A program made the position numbers and the translations under genes. Of a DNA stretch of 64,000 bases, positions 44,052 to 57,880 are shown in pieces. Every line of letters starts with the position of its first letter. Within the stretch, counting starts at the first letter, position 1. The stretch comes from Kappaphycus alvarezii (lineage: Eukaryota > Rhodophyta > Florideophyceae > Gigartinales > Solieriaceae): positions 1,178,001-1,242,000 of the forward strand of contig NADL03000492.1 of the NCBI GenBank assembly GCA_002205965.3. The letters are read 5' to 3'. The notes below the pieces were generated by a model that had not been told where the DNA came from, searched no databases, and saw nothing but the letters and a program-made list of their open reading frames with translations.

Positions 44052-45526
44052 TTAGTACGAGCGACTACTAGCTGGAGTAATCGCATGGATGAGGGCCTGT
44101 TTATGCTTGAGTCCATCTATTTGGCTTTCCATCCACTTTCGGGCAATGACGGCGAGTTGAGATCTTTCTTGTAAAGAGGGCCGGGTCGGTCTTGGGTCGG
44201 ACGGTAATGAGAACGGTAGGTAATCTCCGAAAATCAAGGCGGAAAAAAAGAGTCCTTCCAGACCGTGTTGTTTATCACCTTGGAAGGGAGGATGAGCCCA
44301 AGATGCTTTTCTGCATGAGGTCGCGAGACCATGATCCTCCTGAACCTATTACGTAGAGGTTCATGATACATTTCTGCGATCCACAGGTTGAGGTGTGCTT
44401 CCACTCCAATGTTACTGACATCCACATCGGTGATAAGAGCCAAACGGATGAATTTCGGGCCGAGTCGGGATCCTTAATAAGTGAGGATTTGGTGGAGTAA
44501 GCCTGTATAAACTGTAACCCTCGAAGAAGGTTGTTCAGATATATAATTTTGGTAGAGACGGAAGAAATCAAGCGCCCCCAAAGCGCGTGGCCTCATTAAA
44601 GATACGCCGGGTATGATCTCCATTGATATAATTGATATAGATTATGATCATTTCTTTGACACGGAGGTGCTCGGAACCTAAAGTGGAAAGGAAACGGTTT
44701 GAGGCGCGTTGAATTTGCTGGAAAGGGTCACAACGCTGTGAAATATCTTTCAACGTCTGATGTGTTCCCGGTGCAGCTTCCTGTGGTCTACCGCGTTTGT
44801 TAAGGTTGAAAACCTTAGATGCGCTTGGATGGAAGTACTCTCTATGCAATTTTCCCAGTTGAGTCATAGTAAGGAAGGTTTCCTTTGGTGCGTTCATCGG
44901 AGCGAAAAATTGACAACTCTCGGGTATTTTTAATTACTTGTACCGGTCATAAACGTAGGAGATCTTTCTTTCTAGCGTATTAGGCGTGATGAGCTAAAGT
45001 AGGCGATCGGGAACTGTTCATAGCGTTATTGATTCGCGGTCCATACCATCAAATCCAAGTAGAGCTGGTGTTTTGGCAGCCACTATTTCCAGTTCAAAAT
45101 ATACGGGAGGTACGCCAGGAGGATTCTGAAATTGAATCGAGACTCGCCCAAGTGAATCAAAAGTGGCGTTGCCGGACAGAAAACTCTGATTGAACTGGAA
45201 TATTTTCGTGTGGTGAGATCGTACTGTGCTCAGGATGCGTTTAAGCCCCTTGCAGCCTGTGAAGAATCTCGGTAGCCCAATATCGCATAAAATACCGAGC
45301 AGGCGATGAGATGCAGTTTGGTTGCACATTTACCCAACATATATATATGAAAACATGTTGGTTTAGTCCTTAAAGATCGAGAGTTTCTGCTGTTATTTTC
45401 TCTGGGGACCCGGACTTGAATTTGGATCGTCCCGTCGCTGAGCCTAAAATACTTGTCGTAGCCCAACGAGTGTGGTCTTTCACCCATTGCCGTACTTTTG
45501 TGACCAAGTACTACGTCACTCTCCAA
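44052..45526 (-). pseudogene. Second copia fragment: protease and integrase
   Basis: Minus strand. Protease: LLGILCDIGLPRFFTG near 45280 and KTPALLGFDGMDRESITL near 45030. They align with FLCDIVAPKSFAG and VPTLLGMDVLDKESLTP of the 17-kb copy. Integrase: LGKLHREYFHPSASKVFNL (44870) and CDPFQQIQRAS, then eroded sequence to ISLQERSQLAVIARKW-like residues near 44150. The frame is lost at several points and RT is absent, so the copy is truncated near 44040. Confidence 0.7.
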
Positions 45527-45714
45527 TTATTGAATAAGGTTCGGTTCATCGGAGTTTAGCTTCAAGTGAGTTCCTTGTGCTTTATCACGGTCCAATAAAA
45601 TATTATCTGAAGAAACTGAAGCTGTATTGAATCAAAAGCGGTGAGTTTATCGTTCTCAGTTCGGAAGGCTTCTTGCTCATCCTTAGCGAGATTAACATTC
45701 TCGTGAATTAAGTC

Positions 45715-46700
45715 TTATTTTACTTTCGTGAAGACCAACAAATAGTGTGCGGAAGATTCCCCATTTCTAGTACAATGACGTGCGTACTTCGAGATGACCC
45801 TCGGGCCGCATCTATGGGCACGGTTACAGTGTGGATACCCACACCTGTAGAATTCCTTTCCGCGGTTGCGATATTCGCATCCAGTCCGGGGTTTAATACT
45901 CGAGTAGGACGAAACTGGCCTTGAGGCTGGTCGTTTTAAGTAGCGGGGATTGCGTCCATATCGCATATGGTTGGTTTCAAATTCAGCCCCTTCATCGACT
46001 GACCATGTAAATAAGTCTAGTTCTCTTATCATTTTCACGGTTAAGCGTCCGAATTTGACGTTGATGATGGAGGGACTCATTAAGAGATGAAACGAAATCT
46101 TTAAACGTAAAACCAGTGGTTATGGCGTTCTTGACAGGAGAATAGGCCAATCTATATATTTCGAAGCAGTGAAGGCCTTTGTGGGTTTTTCAATCTTGTG
46201 AGCACCATTGCAGAATTACTTTGACCACTGCAGGTAGAGCCCTATGATAAAAACAAACAGTCTTGCAAGTCCATCAGAACCATCTTTTATTCCTTTGGGG
46301 TCCAAAAACGTACGGAGACGAAGAGTTTCTTACGTTCTTTTCACGGGTAGTTTCATCGCATCACTGCTGTACTCGTCGCGCATAACCTTATTCTTTTAGT
46401 TCCAGGTCATTTTTGATGTGCAGCTATTGAAATAAAACTTGCGAGTGGGACCATTAAGGACATGCAATAGATTTTTGGCTTTTGCCTGTCTGTCAGACTA
46501 TTCTGCCTAGCAAAAATTTCGTAGAGCTTCCAGGCGTCGTTCATGTCTGGCTCGATATATCCAGTGAACTTGTTATCTTTCAAAGGATTGACAATGAAAA
46601 TGTCCTTGAGAGAAATGTATCCACCTGACCATCTCATGTTTCCATCGGAGCCTCTTTGGTTAGCGGGAGAGCTCCAGGATTTACAGAAGGGTATGTCCAT
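45715..46700 (-). pseudogene. Second copia fragment: Gag
   Basis: Minus-strand Gag. 46700-46407 has DIFIVNPLKDNKFTGYIEP and LYEIFARQNSLTDRQK, aligning with the copy at 15951-16277. 46080-45715 has a Cys/His cluster (YRCGYPHCNRAHRCGP) where the zinc knuckle is expected. Eroded between 46407 and 46080. Confidence 0.65.
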
Positions 46701-46730
46701 TTATTCGGAATACTTGAGGACTGACTCCTA

Positions 46731-47290
46731 GATCCCATTCTAAGAAATTTCAATCGATACGTGCATAATTATGCGCATGTCAGTCATCTGCTGGTGAGCC
46801 AATACTTTCGTCGATGTATCGTTCGTGAATGTGGTCGAACGACAATAGCTTGGCGAGGTCAAACATGACACGGAAAGCGAACAGAGGCTACCAAAAGAAA
46901 TAGGGGGTAAATATTTACTGCGGCGGTGGAAGAAATTTCATGAGATAAATTCGAAATTCCTCTGTATCGGATATCTCGAAAGAAGAAGTAGTGTTATGGG
47001 AAGTTACATCTTCGGGCCCAAAGAATTCAAGCGTAGATTTCGCGGCATCAATTGGCATCTTCGAGGGAGGATAATGGATGGATGACGTCTTGATTTTCTT
47101 GAGTTTTTTTCTAGTAATATGCAGTAAATAGGTACCTTGACTAGATATGAGAATGACCGGGACTTGAGAAAGGACAGGAGAATGAACAGAAGGTACACAA
47201 AAGTAAATGAGATGGAGATTAATAGAGAGAAATTAGTGTGTATGGGCATGTTGGCGGAAGCACGGCGGCTACATGAGCTTCCCGTTAAAA
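46731..47290. other. No gene recognised
   Basis: Short frames only; probably spacer or eroded ends between two retrotransposon fragments. Confidence 0.4.
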
Positions 47291-47299
47291 AATTTCATC

Positions 47300-48882
47300 G
47301 TCGTGTTCTTTCTGCACGCCATGTTGAGATGAGATGGAGGCAAGAGAATTATATCAGTAAGAGGGCGGAAATATCAGCACTGCCAGGTCCGTCTGCAGTG
47401 GGAGGGGTGTTCAGCGTGGGTGGGGTAGCATGATGTGTAGTATGTTCATCAGCAGATGTGTTCGGAGATAGTGCATCCGTAGGGGAAGGAGTAGAACGGT
47501 AATGGGAGTCGTTGGTGTGATGCAACTGATCAGGAGGGGTGTGTTCGAGGTTACTGGCAACGGAATCCGCCATACAAGTCGGGGAGAGGCCATCAGGGGA
47601 AGAGGCGGTGTAGTTGATGGCGGCATCCATGTTTTCAGCGAATTCAACAAGGCGATATGTTTCCTCCCGCGAAGCACCCTCTGTGCGTTGTATGTCCATT
47701 ACTTTGCTGCTGAAGCAAAGGCATGTAGAATAATTTAAAATTGGGCAGTAGCTAGCGATGTGACCTCGTTGGTTGCAGTTGTAGCAGCGTATATTCGGGT
47801 TCTTTCCTTCCCGGAAAGCGAGCTTTCGAAAATGCTTGCCATGATGGGGGAATTCTTGACGAGTTTGGCGAGGGTATTTTTAGCCGCTCTGATTCTGATA
47901 AAGCATGCAGAGAGCTGTGGGGGTGCTAGGAGCACCATCTTCACATGGGTTGTAGTTGAGATTAATTCTCATATGGAGTTGAAAACAGGAGGAAAGTCCA
48001 GTGAGAAATTTGTGATAATCTTTCAGTGTTGTGCTCTTTCGGCTCAACTAATCGGCTCGGTGGGCCGTGCTTCTCCTAGAAAGGCGTTTCAAAAAATCAA
48101 TTTTTGAGGATACGTTGTGATAGTTGCTGGGACAATGTTAAATACGCCTGACGATGACTGATCTTAGTGAACTGAGGGCTTCAACGGGTGTCTTAGGTGT
48201 CTTACGGGACTTGAACGTTTAAGCCATCATGAGTAATACCGTATCATAGCTTTTCACATTAGGGAGGACCTCAGTTTCAAAAAAATCATCAGCAGCATCA
48301 CGAAAATAGTTGTACAGACTGTGTATGGGAGAGGCTGTAGTCACGAATCAGGCGCCGCCAGAGCTTTTCATTTTTTTACAAAATGTCATTTGAGACATCT
48401 CCGCCAAATTTAGTGGGCTCGTCTCGAAATCGTTGGGCAATGTCGTGATGGGCTTTGGTATTTTGGGGGCGGATATCAATGTGAATTTCTGCATCATGCA
48501 TATCAAACTTGGAGACTGTAGCGGCATCGGATTCAACGTTTGCGAGCGTATATGGTTTGTTGCGGTGAAGGCATTTGTGTAAATTAGGGGCAACGGCGGG
48601 TGTGGTAATTTCATTGTGAACCGAACCCGAAACCGGGCTGGGTTGACGATTTGCGGGTATTATTTGGAAAGCAAATTCCTTTTCTTCAGCATATTCATCA
48701 CAGGCATAGACCGTTGCGGCGAATTGAAACAGGTTTGAACTTTTCGGGCATTCAGGCCAGTCTACAAAGTCGACACCAATCTTGTTCTTCAGAAACTTCT
48801 TTAAGTTGTTCAAAATGCTCTCTTGAGCGAGATTATCTTCATGAAACAGATGAAAAGGGGGAAAATGGCAGAGATATGTCAA
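47300..48882 (-). pseudogene. Retrotransposon Gag with CCHC knuckle
   Basis: Minus strand. An open frame at 48882-48376 (LKKFLKNKIGVDFVDW, AHHDIAQRFRDEPTKFGGDV) is followed by eroded sequence with EKLWRRLIRDYSL and DAADDFFETEV. Near 47790 the knuckle CYNCNQRGHIASYC is intact (C-x2-C-x4-H-x4-C) and followed by an open Ser/Pro/Thr-rich C-terminus to about 47350. No pol follows. The sequence differs from the 15-kb and 46-kb Gags, so it is another element. Confidence 0.65.
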
Positions 48883-48926
48883 GTAGGTCTTCTGCTTTTA
48901 GTTCAGCTCCGTCGTGTTGTAATTAG

Positions 48927-51900
48927 GCAATGATATATTTAATTCATTCGATTAGTTCACGTTGCGGGCCTTCTGTTAGCTGTGTTTTGGGCAGGAAAGA
49001 AGCGGGATCAACGTAATTCGGATGGGAATTCGGCAGGTTTGCCGAAGCTGCACTGTTTTCTTGGTTAGCCATTTTGCAGTCCACAAGTTGGACTTAATCG
49101 AGATTGTCGTCAAAATGTTTGGACTAAGAAAGGAACAAGGAGCGAGGTTTACACCCCGGTCCGGTCTTGCAGGCGTCACAGCACTGAGCGGACCAGTAAC
49201 GGCTGAGAGTTCAAGCAGAGAATCAGTTTACTGGTTCACGATGATGATAAGTGATAAAGGGAATAAGCGATGGGGTGAGGAAGAGGTGGATATATATATC
49301 GGTTGGCAACACTTGTACTAACAGTTGCGTACGAGAGCAGTTGCATTCAAGTGAAATGATCTAATTAGCAGACAGTGTTAGTTGAAGTGAGTATGTGTGT
49401 TGACACTCACACCCGAAAACAGCGCCTGGTGCTATACATCTTATATTATCATAAAGAGCCCAATTTACTATCCGGACATGTCGATTTACACTGTAATGCA
49501 CAGATGAGCACTACGCTGCAGATGCAGTGTGGCACACATTTGAAGGTTAAATATCTGCGTGCTAAACAGCAAAACGTAGGCGCGCCAGCGATCATCACTG
49601 AAAAGTACTGCTAGATCTGATTCATGTCGAATCTGTAGCCCCGCTTACGCACCGCGTCGGCCCTTCTCGTCAGTAAAAACAAAATTTAATCACGCATACA
49701 TTTTGCTTGCGGCTGATCAATACGGTTGATCGTACACCCATAAAACTTCAGTCAGAAGTTGCGGGATAGCACGAAAATACCGTGCATGTTTTCAAATTGG
49801 CCTCCGATGCGTTGGGAATAGTCGCAAATTAGTTTCCTGATTAATTTTTCCGGCACTTAAACGCCCTCAAGGGTCACGATTGTTGTGGCATCTTTCTGGC
49901 TGGAATCCCTATTAATGCGATCCTTCATCAATTGCCACAAAAAATACGTGACAAGCGATCATTTGCGCTGCCTTTGCACATTTACTGTTAAATTTGTCCC
50001 TTAAAATGACTTCCTGTTTAGAGCAGTTCCTATGTATCTTCAAGAGACTGCAATTTTTGTAAAGATTGTTTCTTACATAAATTAATTTCTTTCAGCATCT
50101 CCTTTTCTTCAGCGTAGTATACCCGTATGAAAACTTCACGGGACAGCGGAAATAGTACAATACAATTTGAAGCTGTTGTACTTAAGACAAACCCTCAATC
50201 AACAATACTAACCTTCCCGTTCATGCAAGTAATGTGCAATACTGTACGCCCGCATATTACACCGTACAGTATTGTGCAGAACAGTACTGTATACGCGTAG
50301 CCCTTCGTACTGCACAGCACCCTACACTCCTTTAGAAATTAGTGGTGCGATGTAGTTCTAAACTTTTTTTTAGTGTCTTAGTGTCCGTTGAAACTACTAT
50401 ACTGTACAAATCTCTACATAATTAGGTATGATTTTTTTTATGCGTACCGTTAGTAAAGCTATCTCTTTTATTGTTTCTGTGAAATTTTACCCGAAACGGT
50501 TCACATCAGAGGTTGACTGCTATCTTTAATTAGAAAAGTTAAATTTCAAATAACGGGTGACCTTATCATCATTAATTTAGTTAAATTGACAACATCTAAA
50601 AATTGAGCGATGTACCAAAATTACAAACTGTGACGAAATCTAATTTTCAGCACATTAAATTATTTGATTCTTGAATTAATAACTTCTTGTTTTGTCCCAG
50701 CCCCCCGAAACAAATATCCTGGGAGATATGCTTCTGGTTATAGTGTGCAATAGATTAAAAGTTACCTCTATCACTATGATACGCAATGGATAACCGGGTA
50801 GCTCTATAACTTATACCATTTAGGGGGAATAATTTCTTTCAAATTTCTGTAAATATCCTAATATCGATGTCAGTTCAACATAGATACGGCCAATTAATCC
50901 ATATAATATACTCATCACATATATTTAAAACTATTTCATACTGTATTCCTGCATGCATAAACTTATGCGAGTAGTATGATGGATCAAATGGCACAGGCTC
51001 ATCGATTGGAAACTCTCTTTCGTCTACAGAAATGTAACAAACCTATATACGTGGCTGTGAGAAGCTTCTTCTCAATAAAATCCAGACAATTGCTAATTAC
51101 TGTACATATTTTAAAAAAATTAGTGATTAAATTAACTTATGGCAGTTATGTTCATCATACAATTCACGAAAAAACAATTCTCCCTTAGTAATGTGTTCTT
51201 ATCGACATTAAAAAAACTGCGTCTAAATTTTCCCGGTCATATGTTTAAGAAAATCGGGTCCCCAAAGCAGATGTTTTGGATTAGCTCCAGGAGGTAGTCC
51301 GTCTCTCATCAAATTCTAAATATTAAAATACACCAATGGTGCTACTATAAAAGGTGTTAAACGGTGATGTTGTATATAAATAGACTTATGCTCACAAAAA
51401 TTCATCGATTTCTGTCCAAACGAAGCAAAAATAAAAACTGAAGCCTTTATACGCGTGAAATTGCTAATTGAACTCTTTTTATTGCAGTTGGTACCCCTTA
51501 CGAGGATTGGAACAGAGATTTTACTGTAATTAATCTGAATAAATTAATGGTGAGTATGTATTCTATATCGAGTTCATGAATAGCTTTGCAAACTGAATAC
51601 TTTTGAATATTGACAATGAAAATCAGGACTTCAACACCAAGCGACCGAAAATGAGTTGATTTTTAATTTAAAATAGCAGGATGGTGACTTAGTTACCGTA
51701 CCTCGTAATTTTGGTGGCGGAAGTTTTTAGATTACGAATTTTCTATTGATAAAACTTTTCCGCATCAATAAAATTATACTCTTACTAGAAAAAGGATTTC
51801 GAAACGAATAGCGGTTCACGTTGAAAACAATTTCAGTAAAATGAGGAGACATTTATTTGCACCCGAAACTTTGTATATAGGAAAAGCTCGATTAAATGTA

Positions 51901-54900
51901 CAAAAAATGACTGTTAACATTCATGCACACAATTTCGCAAAGGGCAGATGATTTTATTGCGGTAACTTTAAAAAAATATTCCGTAATTTTACGCGCAATA
52001 TTTCGTTATTTGAATATATTAAATGTTCAAAACATAAGAATTAGTCTATCATAAAAGGTATGAACTGATAATTCAAAGGACCTGCAATTAACACCTCTTT
52101 CTGACATATACTGTAGTCAATGTAAAGATATAAGAGCGAAAAACTAATCCCACATTTTGTAATATTTGAATGATTACGTTCACAAAAAGGCTTCACGGAA
52201 CGAAGTGTACGTATATCTCTAACAAAAAGCACATATATATATGAAATTTCTCTTCTTTGAATTCATAACTGAAATCAAAAACAGGAAAAGTGTATCATTT
52301 CTTCATTCTTACTCCATTGAAATCGCAATATTCTAAATACAGTGTAATATTAACCTTAAAGTAATGGGAAAATCAACACGAAAATTAGGCCTGAATCTTT
52401 ACAGCGTTAAGAAAAGAAAGTAAATGTGGAAACCATGAAGATGAAGTGGTCAAATATTTCATTGAAACAGCCGGCTCAAAGGTGATTTCAAATAATATGG
52501 GTAGTACATTGTTCTCTACCGGCTTTAAAGTCAACGAATTATATAATAATGATTTCAAACTTGTATTAAATTAATTTTTGCTTCTATGCATGGAAATGAA
52601 TAATTTTTAGATAGTTGAAACCGTGGAAAAATCCGACATACACGAACTCACCTTACAAAAATGCAGTCAATTCATCACAAAGTACCATTTAATATTTCTT
52701 TCTATAATTTAATTACAATTATACACCTGAAGCAATCATCAACCAGCAGTTAGTTACAGAATAATTTGTTTTAATTTGACAAAAAGTGACCAGAATATTT
52801 CCTTCATCATTACAGGGCACAACATTTTTTCGGATTCACTATTCTAGCATTGTATTGTAGATCTAGGAACGGCTAAAAATTAGCTGTTGCTCAGTATTTA
52901 CCTCATTTTCGGTAGATTCAAATGAGGAAGACGCCAATATCACCCTTGCAAACCCCTCGCAAAAATATGGTTAGACTGCTCATTTTTACTTGTGCAGGTA
53001 GTAGCAACAGTACATCAAAACATTACGTGGGAAAAAAGGCGGGAAACAGAAACTAGGAAACTTAACGTACAGGTACAAGCAGGCTCCCTAACGAATTTTC
53101 GAAGTAGAAAAGTTCCAATTAATGTCCTTCTTCATGTTTAACAACAACCTATCCACCTTATCATTTTCTGATAGAGTTTATGGTAGGTAAAGAAATGTTG
53201 AAATGAAATGAAGTTCGTTTGCAAAGGAATTTCGTCAGCTCTGGCTGGAATTTTGCTTAGAGTCTCAGCAAAATGCAAATTAAACTATACGTTAGACTCA
53301 TGAATAACCTAAGCAACAACCAACAACAACCAACCACACAAAACCATCACAAAAAACCATCTTGTCAGCATCAATTAATTCTAATATTTACAATCTTCCT
53401 AGAAATTGCCGCAATTTAAATGTGCCAGCTTATCCATATTCATAATACCACCATATATACCTGTAAACCTCATGACAGTCCGTGTACTATTCATCATAGT
53501 GCCTATGCTATACCACCTGCACTATATGTCAATGGAGCATATCTGTATGACGTTAAAACGCTGCAAACTGTCTTAGGTGGACACGTAGACATGTATAGAT
53601 ACGATGAATACTGATAGGGATAGAAATGAGGACACGGAGTACAGCTCGTAAACTTGGAGAAAGGGAGATTTTTAGCTTAATGTACTAGCCTAAAAAGATA
53701 AGATATATACGGAGATGTATTTGATGTAAAATTTTACGCGTACAGAAACGTAAAGGCTTACAATAGCAATTTTGATTGTGAGTGGTGTCGGTCCAAATAA
53801 ACGTCGGTTATGTGTAGGCTATCGTGGGGGCACTGTTGAGTTCACTAATTTTTGGCCAGTTGCGATGAAGGTTACATCAAATTTGAACCGCATATGGAAA
53901 TTGTTTTTATGCGATATTGTGCTTTACGACACGGGGATATTTGCATCCATTTTTCGGTGAATATCTAATTTTATCGCTCACCTAAAACTGTGAAACTGCT
54001 CTTTTCGCGTCCAAAATGCAACTTTGAACCTATTTGGGCTCGTTAACAAGTCAATTCAGCGCCTTTTAGTGCTCTAAGATAGTAATGTCCGCTAAGAAAT
54101 GGATCTCTAGATCTCCTTCACGGATAGTTGACAGCTAAATCGATAGCTCTTCTATAGATTGTACTCTTCTCTAGATCGACTCTCTCCTTATTCTTAGGTC
54201 AAATATAGTTTCTTTGCCCTTTCTTTAACCTGTTCTGCTCTATAAAATTATTTTCAGTAATTATATCGCTCCACCAAGGTGAAAGGATTCAATGAGTTTT
54301 TTAATTCCTGTCCAACAAAAAATTCATCACGCTGCAATTTAGATTTATCTTCCGAGGATATATTTAAGGCTTACCTTGACAGTTGTATTTATCTTCCTCG
54401 AAATCAGTTTTTCGGTTTCCTGTGCCCATACATTAATTCATCATCTTCTGAATGCTTTATTCTTCAAGTCCAGATTATGAGTGTGTACCTTACAAAAGGC
54501 AATTCGGAGTATGAAGAGATTGTAATGCACTGATAGTCAGCCTAATTTTGCTGAAAATGGAGCGTGAAATCACTTGAGAGCTATTCCGCATGTCTATTTT
54601 TCCGCGGAAAACCCTATCTCCCTTCAACTCTAGTTCGTCGATCCATAGTAAAGTTTCTTTTTCGGTATTTGAGTGCGAGTATTCCTCTTAATCGTCTTTT
54701 GCACCTATTTTAATTTATTTTACTCTTTCCGAGCAGCGAAAGTTATATTTTTTAATGCAAATAATAAAAAATACTCATTTATCAAAAATCATTCGGTAGG
54801 TTACTTTTCACCTCCATAAAATGTATATGGAGGTGAAAAGTAACCTACCGAATGATTTTTCGTTCATTAATGTTGCGGAAAATTCCAATTATTCATCTTC

Positions 54901-55950
54901 ACTATTCAAAACCCTCTAGTTTCATTTACAGCGGAAAGGTTTGACGATCTTTTCTGTTAGACATATAAATGCTGAATTTAGGTGGAACAGAAATCCCTCA
55001 GTAAATTTTCCATTTTGCAAAATGACCGTTAAAATTGATTCATAAGGAATCAAGGGTTTAAATAAGTGTAATCGAAGCGCTGGTGGTAATCATAGATAAC
55101 ATTGTAGATGTTTGCTGAATACAGAACAGTTTGATATATTGTAAATAGCGTTATTATTTGTAGATATTTCATCTATTTTCGGGAAGGCGATAGTTTTCAT
55201 AGCTAATGCTTACCGCTGACAAAATCTCTTAGATTTTCTAGCTGGAACACCTAGAAATAAACGTGGAAAGGTCCATGGATAGTACTCGTTAATGTTACTC
55301 CAAAAAATTAATCATAGCAGTAATTGAAGGCAAAATGCGAAGGGGAAATTAGAGAGTTAGTACGAAAACTGTGGTGGCAAGGACATAACTTTACTTCGAA
55401 AAAGGATTTTGGAAAGTGTACAAAAACTTGATGATTTGTAGGGCCTGAAGACTGGACATACATATACTCATCTTGTTCGACGATTGGGTGTCGCTTGGCT
55501 TATTCAAAAATTAGATGAATGAATTTTATGTAATAACATTAATTTGTCGACTTTTTCCCTTAATCTTTCGGCTGGAAAAAACTAATGGAACAAAATGATA
55601 GAAGGTGAACTTTATATTTTTTGAGGGTTATATTTGAAGTCTTTTTATTGTTTGCTCTTATGCAGACTTCTGCACTCTTTTCGCCTGATCTATTCGTTCT
55701 AATCATTTTTAATGACTGTAATTACTTTTACAATGCCTTTTTATTAGTTTGAGACACATTAAAATATTTTCCTGATTCATATTCGGTCAAACACCATGTT
55801 ACCGGGCCATATTTAAGGGGAGCATATCCAACTTCGAAACTCCATTTCGAAAGTTCACCACATTTCCTACCAAAACGGTAAGTGTCCTTTCAAAATGACT
55901 GCGATTGGCATTTAGAGCTTATTACCTGGCCAATACTCTTGGAAAGAAAA
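48927..55950. other. Gene-poor, AT-rich block
   Basis: From about 49.7 kb the base composition falls to roughly one third G+C by eye, and no frame exceeds about 100 codons. TACAGTAC-type words occur at 50240-50300. Frames at 53420-53614 and 54279-54533 are short and motif-free. The only strong structure is the hairpin at 54784-54860. I saw no mitochondrial or plastid gene in it. Confidence 0.5.
54784..54860. repeat. Perfect 35-bp inverted repeat with 7-base loop
   Basis: Left arm 54784-54818 starts AAAAATCATTCGGTAGG; right arm 54826-54860 is its exact reverse complement; the loop is AAATGTA. No mismatch in 35 pairs, inside eroded AT-rich DNA. It could be a small foldback element, a hairpin RNA precursor or a recent palindromic rearrangement. 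Confidence 0.92.
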
Positions 55951-55954
55951 GAAA

Positions 55955-56830
55955 AGAAAAGAAACTTTACTTCATTGAGTATTTATCGTGTACACTGCAG
56001 GACTGACTATACGGCTAAGAACTAACCGGATGTTCCACGTCAGGCACTTGCAGTGGGGCTCGCGATAGAATCGCCATTGCAACAGAAGACCACAGTGTGC
56101 AACTAATGCGCTGATAAATACGTCTGCGGATCAATGCTGTGGTTGTGTTGAGCTTCTCTGCGATGCGCGGGATGAAGTCTTCGAGGAACAGAATGGAGGC
56201 GGGGGATGGGGCACCCAGGGAATCGAAAGCCAGGGGCTGAAACTTGAAGTTCGGTTCCTGGAGGGTGTTGTGCGAAGGGGGGGGATGCGGCGTATCAGTT
56301 TGCGCTCCAGGTCTTTGACTTTGTCTCGGTGGGCAATGTCGGCGGCGCCGCCGGCCATTTGTGTGGCCCTTGTGCGCACGCCTTGTTTGAACGGCGAGAC
56401 AACGGTTAGGTCGCAGGCTATGGGGCGGGCCTGTTGGCCTGTGGGCAGGGGGGGGGTTGTATCAGAATGTCCGCAGGGCGGATATTCGTTCCCGGGACAA
56501 GCAGCGGGACTTCGTACTGGCAGTCCAGGCCCGCAGCGCGAGCAAGGTGGTAGGCGAAAACGTTGCGTAGCGAGTTGTGGCGGTGCGGGCGGCCGAAACC
56601 GGCAGGGCAAAGGTCCGCCGCGTGGTCTCCGAGTGCGTCCATAGTTTGGTTGCAGTGGGCGCAGGTGAGCGGGCGGGAGTCGTCATATACGGGGAGGCCG
56701 AGGTGCCGGCGGATCATGGTCTGCCAGTGCGCCAAGGACACCACCGTAGCGGTTGTGGGGTGAGCGATGAGAAAAGCGGCGGCGGGGCTGTTCCGGAACG
56801 CCAGGCTGAAATCTCGAAATCGGCGTGTTG
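55955..56830 (-). mobile_element. 5'-truncated LINE copy with (TTTTC) tail
   Basis: Minus strand: FRNSPAAAFLIAHPTTATVVS, MIRRHLGLPVYDDS, C-x2-C with GDHAADLCPAGFGRPHRHN, RPADILIQPP, RPIACDLTVVSPF, DLERKLIRRIPP. A frameshift occurs near 56450. 5' truncation is at about 56830. On the minus strand the 3' end reads GTAAAGTTTCTTTTC and continues as TTTTC repeats (55950-55966), a short simple-repeat tail. G+C is far higher than the surrounding AT-rich DNA, as expected of a recent arrival. Confidence 0.82.
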
Positions 56831-57540
56831 ATATTAGGCAGAACAATTTAAACGAGCACATGACTCTTTTTACGAAAACTTTGTCATTAATTCCAGAGCC
56901 AAAGCAAAAGAAAGCACTTAATCTCCTGTACTTTTTGGATATAGTCGCCCTCAATAGCTCTTGAGAAACACTTCTGGAACGGAGTACTTGAAAAAGTGAA
57001 ATTTTATGCAAAAGCATGGCAAAACATCTCTGGGAAATTCATCACTAAAGAAGAACCCCAAGAATTGATTCTCTAAGCTACTCTCGAAGCTGGTCTTTCA
57101 ATCAATTATATTCTCGCCTTGTTAAAGTATATGGAGCTTTTCTGTGAAATTTACTGGAAGAGCACTTTTGCCGTATCAATTCATCAAATGAGGAAGTCTT
57201 CAGCGCCGCTGAGAGTCGTCAAAAGATGGAAAATCGTTTCAGGAACATGCCTGTTTAGATAATTTTGGGGTAGCCCCGCACCGTCTCCCTTGATTTTACC
57301 CCCAAGCAACTCGCGCCATACAACCGAGACTTATCTTCTTGTCAGATTATTTCCTTTGGGAAGCCGTGATAGAAAATATATCGGCTTCATCCGTGTTATG
57401 AACAATGAAAACGAGTTTTCATAGTCCATATGGGATGGTGAAGTTGTTTTTGAGCTTTCAATTTTTGTTTGGAGCATGAAATTCCGCCAGATTCTTCGTT
57501 TATATGCTAAAAGGGGCACTTTTTTTCACGCGTCATTTCC
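56831..57540. other. No gene recognised
   Basis: AT-rich spacer with short frames only. Confidence 0.4.
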
Positions 57541-57880
57541 TGAAAAGAAGAAGAAGAATGAAGCTTTATTGTTTGTAGACAAGTCCGCACTACGTAGGAC
57601 CTCGGGTATTGATATACGGACGACTCCGGGCAATGGCTGAACCAATTGCCCACTCAAGTGAGAAAGGGACGGGAAGAAAACTCCACCACCTGAATCGAGG
57701 ATCTAGGAAGCTTTAAAAAATCCCGCTGTAAGCACACAGGCTTACAGATAGAGTCGGCGACGATAAAGGCGAGAACTCCGGACGAGCGAGCTTGACGAAC
57801 AGCCCGCAAGGCTGTGAAGACCACAACCCCTCGCAGTCCGTCAAAATGACGGTGGATTTAGGCGCGGAAGGGTACGGTGG
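57541..57880 (-). repeat. Likely 3' end of a LINE or SINE with (TTC)n tail
   Basis: A GC-richer island whose minus strand ends AAACAATAAAGCTTCA followed by four TTC units (57547-57560 on the plus strand). Contains a possible AATAAA signal and short self-pairing stretches (TAAGCACACAGGCTTA). No frame is conserved. The tail style resembles that of the 56-kb LINE, but the sequence is unrelated to it. Confidence 0.5.

Noticed and set aside
49700..55950. Organelle DNA insertion
   Set aside because: AT-rich, but no recognisable mitochondrial or plastid protein, rRNA or tRNA on either strand.
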